Shown here one piece after another: positions 43,008 to 50,310 of a stretch of DNA of 64,000 bases. The notes beneath the pieces are model-generated. The model had not been told where the DNA came from. It worked only from the letters and a program-made list of their open reading frames with translations, and did no database searches. Every line of letters starts with the position of its first letter. Position 1 is the stretch's first letter. The DNA is from a virus. The stretch is from the IMG/VR virus record IMGVR_UViG_3300032677_000017, positions 19,020-83,019 of that record. One strand, given 5' to 3'. The position numbers were made by a program, and so were the translations under genes.

Positions 43008-44360
43008 CTACCCTCTTTCAAACGTCGCAAAGTCGGTGTTGAATTTTGTTTTCACGTTGCCCGTAAACCCAAAACGCTGCTTGGGAACCACAATCATTCC
43101 GCTGGTTGAGTGGTACCCCTTCTCTTTGTCGTACTCCCTCCAGAGAAGGGCGATACAGTGGGCGTCGTTCTCAATCTGCCCACTCTCCCTCAAGTCGCGC
43201 ATGGTTGGAAAAGAATTGTCGTCGCGGCGGCGCAGTTGACTCAAAAGCATCAGATGGGCCCCCGTTCCCTTGATTAGATCCGCAAGCCTCTTGGAACACT
43301 CCGCCACCTTCAGGCGCTCATCCTTGTTGCCGGGAACCGTAATCCTCTGAAGATAGTCCACGCCGACAAAACGAACTCCCTTGCGCTTGATGTGAAGACG
43401 GGCTGTAGCCAAAATCTCATTCAGACTCATGCCGCCGCGATCATAGATATCCAGAGGCCACTCTGCAATCTCCAAAGCCGCAGAACGAATCCTCCTCACC
43501 TGCTCCTCGGTTGCCGTCCTTGGGAACCTGACAAACCGATATGGAACCTCGGCGACAATTGACCACATCTTGCCAAGAAGCTGGCTCTTGGTCATCTCCA
43601 GTGAATAGCAAACCGAAGGATAGCCGTTCCGGCCGGTGCGAATCAAAGCCTGTGCCAGAGCGGAACTCTTGCCAACCCCCGACTCGCCGCCAACCACCGT
43701 AACCTCTCCGGCAAACATACCCCCAGTCAACTCATCCATCTCTGGGGTCATGCCATAGGAAAGAGTTTCGTCGCTTTCCGCCTGCCGCCTGGACTCAAAC
43801 TCATTCAGGGCGGCCATTGTTGCCTCAGAAACGTCCGTGCTGACACGATCAACGCTTCCGGCACCCTCAACTATCGAACCGATCTTCTCGCCCGCCCATG
43901 AGGCGATGTCGAGAGCTGGTTCCGATTGGTCCTGAGCCCGGTCCGCCATGGCACCCGACACGCGCATCAACTCGCGCAACATGGCGCGATCCTTCACGAT
44001 GTCGATGTACTCCGCAATAACCGGACGGCGCGGAAGGCCCTCTGTCAGGGATGCCAGGTACGCAACCCCGCCAATAGCATCGATCTCCTTCCTGCGAGAC
44101 AGCTCATTGACCAAGGTCACAAGATCGACCGACTTCTGTCCATCCACCAAGCCAACCATTGCGTGGAAGATGCGGCGATGCGAGTCGTATGCGAAGTCGT
44201 CCGAACAAAGAACCTCAGACGCCTCCAACAAAGCATTGTTGTCCAACAACACCGCCCCGAGAATCGTCTTCTCGGCGTGTTCGTTCATGGGAAGAGACTT
44301 GTAAGAAACATCAACAATCTCCGGGGCCTCCTCGGGAACCGACCAGTCATCGTATTTCAT
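43008..44360 (-). CDS. dnaB: replicative DNA helicase, DnaB family
   Basis: The protein has 450 residues. The N-terminal DnaB domain (LPMNEHAEKTILGAVLLDNNALLEASEVL) is followed by the RecA-like domain with Walker A GGESGVGKSSA (about residue 230), Walker B VRFVGVDYLQRI and the arginine-finger region (FPTMRDLRESGQIENDAHCIALLWRE). It unwinds DNA at the phage fork. It overlaps the upstream gene by 4 bp. Confidence 0.9.
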   Translation of the reverse strand: MKYDDWSVPEEAPEIVDVSYKSLPMNEHAEKTILGAVLLDNNALLEASEVLCSDDFAYDSHRRIFHAMVGLVDGQKSVDLVTLVNELSRRKEIDAIGGVAYLASLTEGLPRRPVIAEYIDIVKDRAMLRELMRVSGAMADRAQDQSEPALDIASWAGEKIGSIVEGAGSVDRVSTDVSEATMAALNEFESRRQAESDETLSYGMTPEMDELTGGMFAGEVTVVGGESGVGKSSALAQALIRTGRNGYPSVCYSLEMTKSQLLGKMWSIVAEVPYRFVRFPRTATEEQVRRIRSAALEIAEWPLDIYDRGGMSLNEILATARLHIKRKGVRFVGVDYLQRITVPGNKDERLKVAECSKRLADLIKGTGAHLMLLSQLRRRDDNSFPTMRDLRESGQIENDAHCIALLWREYDKEKGYHSTSGMIVVPKQRFGFTGNVKTKFNTDFATFERG

Positions 44361-44686
44361 TTGCCCCCCACAAACGAGACATTCGCCATCTCTGGATTAG
44401 AGAACCCCATCTTGGCGGCCCTTACCCGGCGAACCTCCACAAGAATCGTTCCAAGATCGGGAAGCGCAAACTCCCCCTGCTGGCGCGGCCTTTTTCCCAA
44501 GCACTCCAGGGCCGCGAGAACCTCATCCAAGGGCTCACTCGATAGAGCTTTCGAGAAGAGCGGCAGAAAGTTCTCTGGTATCGTTGCCTGGCGGTAACAC
44601 GCCATCTCCGTCAACGCACACTTGATCTTGCCCAAGTGAATCGCGGAGCATTTGGATGTTGTGATTGATTTTTCCTGATTTTCCAT
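44357..44686 (-). CDS. possible helicase-loading accessory protein
   Basis: The protein has 109 residues, helical, placed between an O-like initiator and DnaB with overlaps on both sides. This is where lambda-type phages keep the helicase loader, but no P-loop is present and no direct similarity is visible. Confidence 0.5.
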   Translation of the reverse strand: MENQEKSITTSKCSAIHLGKIKCALTEMACYRQATIPENFLPLFSKALSSEPLDEVLAALECLGKRPRQQGEFALPDLGTILVEVRRVRAAKMGFSNPEMANVSFVGGK

Positions 44687-45401
44687 TCATTCCCCCTTCG
44701 ATTGGCCGACCAAACTCCCCGGCGGCCCCATTCAACCAACTTGCCGCATACCGGATCCAGGCACTCAACGGATTGCCGTGGGCCACAGGACTCCGTGCCC
44801 GATTCCGAAGAATTGCCCCCCACTGTTCCAGCGAAACGGTTGGGTTGGACTCCAGCCACACCTTCAAATCTTTTGCCTCGCGCCCGTTCCAAGGAGCGGG
44901 GATTCCGTTCCTGCTTTGGTAGTACCCGCAGAAGGCTTCCTTGAAGGGAGAGAACCGGGACGTGACCGCTTCAGCGGAATAGTTCTTCTTTCCTTCTTTT
45001 TCATTCTTATTGTTAGGGTAGCTATTAGCACCCACCCCCTTGCTATTAGCAACCGGGGGGTGGTAGCTATTAGCACCCACCCCCTTGCCAATAGAGCCGA
45101 TATTGACCTGAAGGAGGATGTACTGGTTGGAGTCTCGCGCCCCATCCGACTGCCTCACCTCAACGCTTATCAGGAGGTGTTTTTCGAGATCCTTCAATCC
45201 ATCAGACACGGTATCCTTCGACACCCCCAAGAGGGAGGCTAGGGTTGATTTGGACGGGAAGCAGGCCTGACTCGTTCCGTTGGCAAATGCAACCAGCCCC
45301 ATGTACACGAGGTTGGCCTTCCACCCCAAACCCATTTTCAAGATCGATTTATTGAACCACGCAAAATCCCCATCGCGAAGATCACGAATACTGTCAGCCA
45401 T
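44535..45401 (-). CDS. phage replication initiator, O-like with winged helix
   Basis: The protein has 288 residues from an ATG after GGGAGCGG; the upstream open frame lacks coding character. The N-terminal winged helix (ACFPSKSTLASLLGVSKDTVSDGLKDLEKHLLISVEV) matches the HTH_36 domain of replication initiators. A repetitive linker (KGVGANSYHPPVANSKGVGANSY) is encoded by iterons. The C-terminal helical domain is likely the helicase-recruiting part. DnaB lies downstream. Confidence 0.65.
   Translation of the reverse strand: MADSIRDLRDGDFAWFNKSILKMGLGWKANLVYMGLVAFANGTSQACFPSKSTLASLLGVSKDTVSDGLKDLEKHLLISVEVRQSDGARDSNQYILLQVNIGSIGKGVGANSYHPPVANSKGVGANSYPNNKNEKEGKKNYSAEAVTSRFSPFKEAFCGYYQSRNGIPAPWNGREAKDLKVWLESNPTVSLEQWGAILRNRARSPVAHGNPLSAWIRYAASWLNGAAGEFGRPIEGGMNGKSGKINHNIQMLRDSLGQDQVCVDGDGVLPPGNDTRELSAALLESSIE
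45017..45088. repeat. iterons inside the initiator gene, candidate replication origin
   Basis: Three copies of GCTATTAGCA (45021-45030, 45042-45051, 45066-45075) sit in the initiator coding sequence, and a 27-bp unit is repeated exactly (45017-45043 and 45062-45088). In lambda the O-protein origin iterons also lie inside the O gene. Confidence 0.55.
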
Positions 45402-45570
45402 TACCGCTCCCAGCTTCTTTTGAGCACAACTCTCCCGTAGGCGCTGGACTTTCGGTCTGCGGATAAGGATGTGCCAATGGATTTCCCAGCTCGGGGTATT
45501 GCGGGGGCTGATTGGGCAACCAACCCCCGAAACCACTCCATCGGCTAGGCATCGGGTGATCAAGCCCGAC
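45402..45570 (-). other. leader of the initiator-helicase operon, no gene
   Basis: This 169-nt leader holds a GGGGG/CCCCC stem with an inner TTGG...CCAA hairpin. The open frame through it is low-complexity and lacks a ribosome site. Confidence 0.4.
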
Positions 45571-45572
45571 AG

Positions 45573-45607
45573 TGACCACTTTAGGTCATCGCTTGTTTTT
45601 TTGTCAA
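45573..45607 (-). promoter_or_regulatory. promoter with operator over the -10 (initiator-helicase operon)
   Basis: TTGACA (45607-45602), an 18-bp spacer and TAAAGT (45583-45578). The perfect inverted repeat TGACC-N6-GGTCA (45573-45588) brackets the -10 hexamer exactly, as expected for a repressor operator. Confidence 0.65.
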
Positions 45608-45776
45608 GAGGGGGGGGTGGGCACTCTGTTTCATGGGGGGAATCAGAAAGAGGAAAAAGCCCCGTCCGGAACTCTCTTCCGGAACCATAACGCGCCCACC
45701 TGCTCAGTGTACCACGTTTCTGTGGACAGCGAGGGGGTACCTGTACGATACCCCCAAGCACTCGTCGAACATGCTC
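45608..45776. other. non-coding gap before the vWA gene end
   Basis: It holds a G-run (GGGGGGGGTGGG), an inverted repeat TTCCGG...CCGGAA (45666-45692 region) and no gene. A terminator for the vWA gene is not obvious. Confidence 0.3.
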
Positions 45777-46493
45777 TTATTTTACGCGACGGCTCATCCC
45801 GGCAGCAGCCACCTTCCCGCCACGCACATGCGTCAGGAAGTCCTGTGTGTTTGATTGCAGGCTGGATGTGTATGCGGAGGTCGCATCAGCCAGACAGCTC
45901 ATGGTCATCCCCATGTTGGCCTGGTTGTACATAATTGAGTTCGCCGTCCTGATTCCCATCTGATCTCCCACTTGGTAGGCAGAGATATCCGCTCCAAGGA
46001 AAACGAAGGTCCAGTTGCCCAAATCCTCCTTGGATTTGATCAGGGACTTGATCGCGGACAACGTAAACTCCCGCGAAGAATTCTCTTCCCCGTCGGTCAG
46101 GATCACGGTCAACACCTTGTCGTACTTCTTGCCCAGGTCGTCTACCGCCGCAACCGTTTTTCCGATGGCGTCATACAGAGCCGTCCACCCGTTGGGGGTA
46201 TAGGTCTTCAGGTTGAGTTCCTGGACATCCTTGAGATCCACCGAGACATAGCGGGTCTCGTAAGAGGTATCGAATAAGGTGAGGCTGAACGCGTACTCGT
46301 TCTTCTTGTCCGCCTTCAGCGTGTTGATGTAGGAGTTGAATCCGCCGATGGTGTCGTTGATGCACGATTGCATCGATCCCGACCTGTCGAGCACAAAGTT
46401 GACCAGCATCTTACCGGCGGCTTTTGCGCTTTTTGCTGGAGACTTCCTTGGGCTTTTTGTTGCTGGCTTTTTGACTGCCTTCTTTGCTGGCAT
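45777..46493 (-). CDS. von Willebrand A domain protein with Lys-rich head
   Basis: The protein has 238 residues from an ATG after CGGAGGAAGC. A Lys/Pro/Ser-rich head of about 30 residues (MPAKKAVKKPATKS...) precedes a vWA domain with intact MIDAS: FVLDRSGSMQS, the Thr of NGWTALYD, and LTDGEENS. It is related in fold to the TROVE gene's vWA part but has no RNA-binding domain. Its first 83 bp overlap the upstream regulator gene in another frame. Role unknown. Confidence 0.75.
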   Translation of the reverse strand: MPAKKAVKKPATKSPRKSPAKSAKAAGKMLVNFVLDRSGSMQSCINDTIGGFNSYINTLKADKKNEYAFSLTLFDTSYETRYVSVDLKDVQELNLKTYTPNGWTALYDAIGKTVAAVDDLGKKYDKVLTVILTDGEENSSREFTLSAIKSLIKSKEDLGNWTFVFLGADISAYQVGDQMGIRTANSIMYNQANMGMTMSCLADATSAYTSSLQSNTQDFLTHVRGGKVAAAGMSRRVK

Positions 46494-46713
46494 TGCTTCC
46501 TCCGATACTGCTGGTGAATGTTTCTGGAACAAGGTACGATCTCGTCGCCCCCATGGAGCTAAGGATCGCAGGTCCAGGTTCGCGGCGCTGTTTGTAGACG
46601 TCGCAAAGATATTGAGGTGTCACGCCAATACTTCTTGCGTACTCGGCCTGCGTCTTACCCCCCTGCATGATTCTCATGATTTCAAGGAGTCCCTTGACGT
46701 CGGTGTTGTACAT
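46411..46713 (-). CDS. XRE-type repressor-like regulator
   Basis: The protein has 100 residues (MYNTDVKGLLEIMRIMQ...). The HTH KTQAEYARSIGVTPQYLCDVYKQRREP is clear; a Lys/Ser-rich tail follows. Its promoter (TTGCCA-17-TATACT) ends 7 nt before the ATG, so translation is leaderless, as for lambda cI from PRM. It overlaps the vWA start. Confidence 0.65.
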   Translation of the reverse strand: MYNTDVKGLLEIMRIMQGGKTQAEYARSIGVTPQYLCDVYKQRREPGPAILSSMGATRSYLVPETFTSSIGGSNASKEGSQKASNKKPKEVSSKKRKSRR

Positions 46714-46720
46714 GATTTTG

Positions 46721-46749
46721 AGTATACCCTTCCTTGTGGTACATGGCAA
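46721..46749 (-). promoter_or_regulatory. promoter of the XRE regulator
   Basis: TTGCCA (46749-46744), a 17-bp spacer and TATACT (46726-46721); the ATG is at 46713. Confidence 0.65.
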
Positions 46750-46765
46750 CTGTTTTTTTGTTTGG

Positions 46766-46794
46766 TTGACATCCATCGTCCGATATGTGATGAT
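46766..46794 (+). promoter_or_regulatory. divergent plus-strand promoter
   Basis: TTGACA (46766-46771), a 17-bp spacer and GATGAT (46789-46794). It faces away from the XRE promoter with the -35 elements 16 bp apart, like a lysogeny-type switch region. Confidence 0.5.
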
Positions 46795-46799
46795 GTGAA

Positions 46800-46925
46800 C
46801 CATGAGCTTCCGCGCCCATACCGCATTTACACCAGCGACGGCACAGCCGCGCCAGGGTAACGATATGTAAGCGCCGGGAGATCTCCAAGTTTCGAGACCC
46901 TCGGCCGCAAGGTTCGAGGGTTTTT
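46800..46925 (+). ncRNA. short plus-strand transcript ending in a terminator
   Basis: A transcript from the divergent promoter would run about 125 nt to a hairpin ACCCTCG/CGAGGGT (46897-46921) followed by TTTTT. It contains one 22-codon ORF (46802-46870, MSFRAHTAFTPATAQ...) without a good ribosome site. It may be a small RNA or encode a microprotein that opposes the XRE protein. Confidence 0.4.
46897..46925 (+). terminator. intrinsic terminator
   Basis: ACCCTCG pairs with CGAGGGT over an 11-nt loop, followed by five T residues. It separates the regulator region from the tRNA array. Confidence 0.7.
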
Positions 46926-46933
46926 AGTTGGGG

Positions 46934-46962
46934 TTGAATAATGGTAGCATGCGTGTTAATGT
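46934..46962 (+). promoter_or_regulatory. promoter of the first tRNA-array endonuclease
   Basis: TTGAAT (46934-46939), a 17-bp spacer and TAATGT (46957-46962), five nt before the ATG at 46968. It may also start the plus-strand tRNA array. Confidence 0.45.
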
Positions 46963-46967
46963 AAGGC

Positions 46968-47444
46968 ATGCGAAACGGCCTCTATGAACTCGTCATCGCT
47001 CCAGAAGGATATCCCGGGAAGCTGTATCGAGGAAGATACTGCTATGAACACCACTTAGTGTGGTGGAAAAACACTGGGGAATTGGTAGTCGAGCCAATGC
47101 TCATTCACCACAAGAATGACCAAAAGCGCGACAATCGTTTTGAAAATTTGGAGAAGAAAGAACGCGCCAAGCATAGTAGCGACCATACCAAAGAAAGAAT
47201 GGGACCTCCTGGTTACGTTGAATTGAAATGCGCTTGGTGTGAAAAAACTTTTCAGATTCTTCGCAGAAATTTTGCTTTCAGAAGGCGATACACGAACAAC
47301 CACTGCTCCAGATCTTGTGCGGTCAAGAATCAGTGGCGGTTAGGGTTTGTAAATGTTGGCAAGAAAAAGTTTATTCACGGGAAGCTCTATGGCGAGCATT
47401 CCGCTGTTAACGGAAAAGGTGTGGGTTCGAATCCCTCCCCGTGA
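46968..47444 (+). CDS. HNH homing endonuclease overlapping tRNA-Asn
   Basis: The protein has 158 residues. The HNH core is YEHHLVWWKNTGELVVEPMLIHHKNDQKRDNRFENLE, followed by a CAWC...HCSRSC zinc ribbon. The last 24 codons (FIHGKLYGEHSAVNG...) are the tRNA-Asn gene read as protein; the stop lies in the tRNA acceptor stem. It is one of five endonuclease genes in the tRNA array. Confidence 0.75.
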   Translation: MRNGLYELVIAPEGYPGKLYRGRYCYEHHLVWWKNTGELVVEPMLIHHKNDQKRDNRFENLEKKERAKHSSDHTKERMGPPGYVELKCAWCEKTFQILRRNFAFRRRYTNNHCSRSCAVKNQWRLGFVNVGKKKFIHGKLYGEHSAVNGKGVGSNPSP

Positions 47445-47447
47445 GCC
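47375..47447 (+). tRNA. tRNA-Asn(GTT)
   Basis: Acceptor TCACGGG/CCCGTGA, anticodon arm TTCCG-CTGTTAA-CGGAA, T-loop TTCGAAT. It lies wholly inside the 3' end of the HNH reading frame, and CCA is only partly encoded. Confidence 0.85.
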
Positions 47448-47460
47448 TTTAGAAGTATGT

Positions 47461-47535
47461 TGCGCGTTGGTGAAATTGGAATCACAGATGGCTCTGAACC
47501 ATCAGTAGGGGGATCAAAACCTCCACGCGCAGCCA
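47461..47535 (+). tRNA. tRNA-Gln(CTG)
   Basis: Acceptor TGCGCGT/ACGCGCA, D stem GTGA/TCAC, anticodon arm GATGG-CTCTGAA-CCATC, G73 and CCA. The T-loop is ATCAAAA, with A in place of the usual T54. Confidence 0.8.
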
Positions 47536-47541
47536 AGTTAT

Positions 47542-47615
47542 AGCGGGATGGCCGATTGGTTAGGCACTGGCCTTTGGCACCAGTAAGACAGGTTCAATTC
47601 CTGTTCCCGCTGCCA
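47542..47615 (+). tRNA. tRNA-Gln(TTG)
   Basis: Acceptor AGCGGGA/TCCCGCT, G73 and CCA, T-arm ACAGG-TTCAATT-CCTGT. The anticodon arm CTGGC-CTTTGGC-ACCAG has one mismatch at the loop closure; anticodon TTG suits the G73. Confidence 0.7.
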
Positions 47616-47616
47616 T

Positions 47617-47692
47617 GCGGACGTAGCTCAATTGGTAGAGCATTGCGCTGCCAGCGCGAAGGTTGCCGGATCATTGCCGGTCGTCCGCTCCA
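47617..47692 (+). tRNA. tRNA-Gly(GCC)
   Basis: Acceptor GCGGACG/CGTCCGC, anticodon arm TTGCG-CTGCCAG-CGCGA, T73 and CCA. The T-loop ATCATTG is atypical. Confidence 0.8.
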
Positions 47693-47698
47693 GGTTTT

Positions 47699-47772
47699 GC
47701 CGGGTTGGTTTAGTGACATAACGGCGGGTCCGTACCCCGCAAGCAGGCGTTTGAATCGCCTACCCGGCTCCA
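47699..47772 (+). tRNA. tRNA-Thr(CGT), C33
   Basis: Acceptor GCCGGGT/ACCCGGC, anticodon arm GCGGG-TCCGTAC-CCCGC, T-arm AGGCG-TTTGAAT-CGCCT. Position 33 is C instead of T. Confidence 0.7.
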
Positions 47773-47792
47773 ACTATGATACGATTTAATTT

Positions 47793-48557
47793 ATGAGACT
47801 CGTATCAAAGCAGCAGTTTAATTCCGCTCGCAGTCGCGACCTTATCGACTTACGTTGCGATTTTTGCGACAGGATTTTCTGGTTACCGAAGCACGAGGCG
47901 ATGAGGAGAGCAAAACGCGGAACAGGAAAAACGTACTGCTCTCCTCTTTGCTCAAATGATTCACAGAGGAGGAATAAGCCAAAGCCTTGCAAGCAGTGCG
48001 GAAAAGATTGCCGCAAGATTTTTTGTTCTCACAGGTGTTCTGCGTTATTCAACAACCCCCTCAAGGCTAACAAGAAGAAAAAGTGCCTTGAGTGTGGAGT
48101 AAAGCACTCGAACAAAAAATTTTGTAGCCATGGATGCAATCAGAAAAACAAAGAGAAAGCGGTGCTCGTAGAATGGCGATCCGGAGCGCGTAGTGGGTTA
48201 ACAAAGAATGGCTTTCTTTGTGAAACCGTAAGACGGTACCTTCTTGGGAAATACGACAACAAGTGCTCTAGGTGTGGATGGTGCGAGGTTAACCATAAAA
48301 GTGGAAAGGTGCCGGTTCAGATCGAGCATATCGACGGGGATTTTCGCAATTGCAGTGAAAGCAATTTGATCGTTTTGTGCCCTAATTGCCATTCTTTAAC
48401 TCCGACATACATGTCGCTTAATCGGGGCAATGGAAGAGACGTTAACGGAATGAGGCGCAAAAAGGATGCCGGAATAGCTCAACAGGAAGAGCATATCATC
48501 GGTAATGATACGACTGGGGTTCGAGGCCCCATTTCGGCTCCAAGGTTTTTAATGTAA
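47793..48557 (+). CDS. HNH homing endonuclease overlapping tRNA-Thr(GGT)
   Basis: The protein has 254 residues. Several zinc ribbons (CDFC, CKQCG, CLECG) precede an HNH domain with CSRCGW, VQIEHIDGDFRNCSESNLIVLCPNCH. The last 30 codons are the tRNA-Thr(GGT) gene read as protein. A TTGAAT-18-TATGAT promoter starts inside the preceding tRNA's T-arm. Confidence 0.75.
   Translation: MRLVSKQQFNSARSRDLIDLRCDFCDRIFWLPKHEAMRRAKRGTGKTYCSPLCSNDSQRRNKPKPCKQCGKDCRKIFCSHRCSALFNNPLKANKKKKCLECGVKHSNKKFCSHGCNQKNKEKAVLVEWRSGARSGLTKNGFLCETVRRYLLGKYDNKCSRCGWCEVNHKSGKVPVQIEHIDGDFRNCSESNLIVLCPNCHSLTPTYMSLNRGNGRDVNGMRRKKDAGIAQQEEHIIGNDTTGVRGPISAPRFLM
48468..48542 (+). tRNA. tRNA-Thr(GGT), C33
   Basis: Acceptor GCCGGAA/TTTCGGC, D stem GCTC/GAGC, anticodon arm TATCA-TCGGTAA-TGATA, T-arm TGGGG-TTCGAGG-CCCCA. 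Position 33 is C. It lies inside the 3' end of the HNH frame. Confidence 0.75.
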
Positions 48558-48563
48558 GTTTTT

Positions 48564-48638
48564 GCCCTGCAAGCATTGCCGTCGATGCACCGGGCCTGTA
48601 CCCCGGACAATGCCGTTAGACTCGGCAGCAGGGCTCCA
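48564..48638 (+). tRNA. tRNA-Thr(TGT), C33
   Basis: Acceptor GCCCTGC/GCAGGGC, anticodon arm CCGGG-CCTGTAC-CCCGG, T-arm TGCCG-TTAGACT-CGGCA. Position 33 is C and position 56 is A. Confidence 0.7.
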
Positions 48639-48641
48639 AGT

Positions 48642-48721
48642 GTGGCCGTGCCGACTATTGGTATGTCGGGCATGTCTGTGGAACATGTCTCTTGTGGATT
48701 CGATTTCCACCGGCCACCCCA
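48642..48721 (+). tRNA. tRNA-His(GTG)
   Basis: Acceptor GTGGCCG/CGGCCAC, the hallmark C73, anticodon arm CATGT-CTGTGGA-ACATG, T-loop TTCGATT. The base before position 1 is T, not the encoded G of most His tRNAs. Confidence 0.8.
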
Positions 48722-48728
48722 TTTACGC

Positions 48729-48804
48729 GGGCCCTTAGCTCATTTGGGAGAGCGCCTCGTTTGCACCGAGGAGGCGGTCGGATCGAAGCCGACAGGGTCC
48801 ACCA
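48729..48804 (+). tRNA. tRNA-Ala(TGC)
   Basis: Acceptor GGGCCCT/AGGGTCC gives the G3-T70 alanine identity pair. Anticodon arm CCTCG-TTTGCAC-CGAGG, A73 and CCA. Confidence 0.9.
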
Positions 48805-48866
48805 GTTTTGCCGATTGAGCTAGTGCGGTCATAGCAGTGGTTTGATTTTAATGGTATAATGCTTGC

Positions 48867-49871
48867 ATGTTCAGAACTATACCATGTAGTAAATGTGGGA
48901 CAGAAATAGGGATGAATCGTATCAAGACGCATGAACGTCTGTGCGATGGTTTTGGACCTGCCCGCCGCAGGAAAACAGTGATTTTCGAGACCGATGTAGA
49001 CGGCAAGAAGATTTGTCCAGATTGCGGTAAGAAGTGCAGCAAATATGGCGCTGCAACTCACTGGAGGATTGCTCATCGTGGCGATTATGCTGGAAGACCG
49101 TTAGGCACTGGGCCAGCAAAAGGGAAATCTTGGAACAGAGGTCTGACAAAGGAAACGGACGAAAGGATAGCGAGAGCCTGTGCCAATGTCAGTGAAGGAG
49201 TAAGGCGATACGTTGCCAACATGACCGATGAGGACCGCAAGAAGCGATCTGAAATTGGAAGGAGAAAAAGTCCGACTAAAGGTGGCCCAAGAAAGGGGGC
49301 TGGACGTGGTAAAAGTGGGTGGTATCAAGGATTTTGGTGTGATTCGTCTTGGGAGTTGGCTTGGGTAATACACGCTATCGATCATTCAATTTCTTTCAGC
49401 AGAAATACGCTTGGTTATGAATATGAGTTTGAGGGTAAGCGATCCAAGTTTTATCCAGACTTTCTTTTGGGTGCTGGAAACCTAGTCGAAGTCAAGGGGT
49501 ATTTTGACCGACGCAACAATGCAAAGATAGCAGCAGTTGAAGGATTAACGGTTTTAGGCGAAAAAGAAATAAAGCCGTATTTGTTATATGCGGTTGAAAG
49601 GTTTGGTACTGATTTCGTTTCTGCTGCTTATCAACAACCGCCAGAATACAGATGTTGTGATTGTGGCACTGCCGTAACAAATAATGCTCCGCGCTGTGCA
49701 AGATGTGCTGGATTGAAGAGTGCGAAGTATAAGATTCAATGGCCGACAAATGAACAGTTGATCGATATGATTGGTTTAAGTAACCGAAATCAAGTTGCAA
49801 AACGGCTAGGGGTATCATTTAGTGCGATTGCGAAGCGTTTGAAAGTTCATGGACTCGTAGCTCCAATGTAG
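48867..49871 (+). CDS. PD-(D/E)XK homing endonuclease ending in tRNA-Phe
   Basis: The protein has 334 residues. Zinc fingers (CSKCG, CPDCGKKC...H) are followed by a PD-(D/E)XK nuclease site: CDSSWELAW, YPDFLL and LVEVKG. A C-terminal zinc ribbon and an HTH-like tail (NRNQVAKRLGVSFSAIAKRL) finish it. The stop codon lies in the D-arm of tRNA-Phe. A TATAAT with TGG before it ends 6 nt before the ATG, so it is leaderless. Confidence 0.75.
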   Translation: MFRTIPCSKCGTEIGMNRIKTHERLCDGFGPARRRKTVIFETDVDGKKICPDCGKKCSKYGAATHWRIAHRGDYAGRPLGTGPAKGKSWNRGLTKETDERIARACANVSEGVRRYVANMTDEDRKKRSEIGRRKSPTKGGPRKGAGRGKSGWYQGFWCDSSWELAWVIHAIDHSISFSRNTLGYEYEFEGKRSKFYPDFLLGAGNLVEVKGYFDRRNNAKIAAVEGLTVLGEKEIKPYLLYAVERFGTDFVSAAYQQPPEYRCCDCGTAVTNNAPRCARCAGLKSAKYKIQWPTNEQLIDMIGLSNRNQVAKRLGVSFSAIAKRLKVHGLVAPM

Positions 49872-49925
49872 AGCGACACGTTGAAGCCGTGTGCGGTGCT
49901 GGTTCAAGTCCAGTCGAGTCCACCA
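49851..49925 (+). tRNA. tRNA-Phe(GAA)
   Basis: Acceptor GGACTCG/CGAGTCC, D stem GCTC/GAGC, anticodon arm ACACG-TTGAAGC-CGTGT, A73 and CCA. Its first 21 nt are the end of the endonuclease gene. Confidence 0.9.
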
Positions 49926-49933
49926 TAGTTTAT

Positions 49934-50010
49934 CCGGGCCTAGCCTAGCGGCTTCAGGCACCTGTTTCGGGAACAGGATGAGCGGCGTTCAACTCGCCGG
50001 GTCCGGACCA
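49934..50010 (+). tRNA. tRNA-Pro(CGG)
   Basis: Acceptor CCGGGCC/GGTCCGG with the C1-G72 and A73 expected for Pro, anticodon arm CCTGT-TTCGGGA-ACAGG. Confidence 0.9.
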
Positions 50011-50016
50011 GCTTAA

Positions 50017-50093
50017 CCGTGTGTGGCGCAGCCAGGAAGCGCACCTGATTTGGGATCAGGGGGTCATCAGTTCGAATCTGATCACGCGGACCA
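50017..50093 (+). tRNA. tRNA-Pro(TGG)
   Basis: Acceptor CCGTGTG/CACGCGG, anticodon arm CCTGA-TTTGGGA-TCAGG, T-loop TTCGAAT, A73 and CCA. Confidence 0.9.
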
Positions 50094-50097
50094 TTGA

Positions 50098-50174
50098 GGG
50101 GCTGTAGCTCATCTGGATAGAGCGCCGGTTTGCGGAACCGGAGGCAGCAAGTTCGAACCTTGCCAGCCCCACCA
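50098..50174 (+). tRNA. tRNA-Arg(GCG)
   Basis: Acceptor GGGGCTG/CAGCCCC, anticodon arm CCGGT-TTGCGGA-ACCGG, T-loop TTCGAAC, A73 and CCA. Confidence 0.9.
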
Positions 50175-50180
50175 TACTTC

Positions 50181-50256
50181 GCACCTGTGGCAGAGTGGAT
50201 TATGCTCCTGTATTCGAAACAGGAAGACGCGGGTTCGAATCCTGCCAGGTGCCCCA
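50181..50256 (+). tRNA. tRNA-Arg(TCG)
   Basis: Acceptor GCACCTG/CAGGTGC, anticodon arm CCTGT-ATTCGAA-ACAGG, T-loop TTCGAAT, C73 and CCA. Confidence 0.85.
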
Positions 50257-50303
50257 GGTTACCAAAGTTCTCTTGCAATCTTCCCCCAGACCGGCGTTAT
50301 ACT
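50257..50303 (+). promoter_or_regulatory. promoter with GTTACC box inside the tRNA array (tmRNA unit)
   Basis: GGTTACCAAAG follows directly after tRNA-Arg(TCG); 9 bp from GTTACC is TTGCAA (50273-50278), and TATACT (50298-50303) follows after 19 bp. It would restart transcription for tRNA-Met, tRNA-Asp, the microproteins and the tmRNA. Confidence 0.55.
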
Positions 50304-50310
50304 TGTCTCC

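Noticed and set aside
45402-45761. N-terminal extension of the initiator frame
   Set aside because: Composition is non-coding, a promoter and operator lie within it, and the downstream ATG has the ribosome site.
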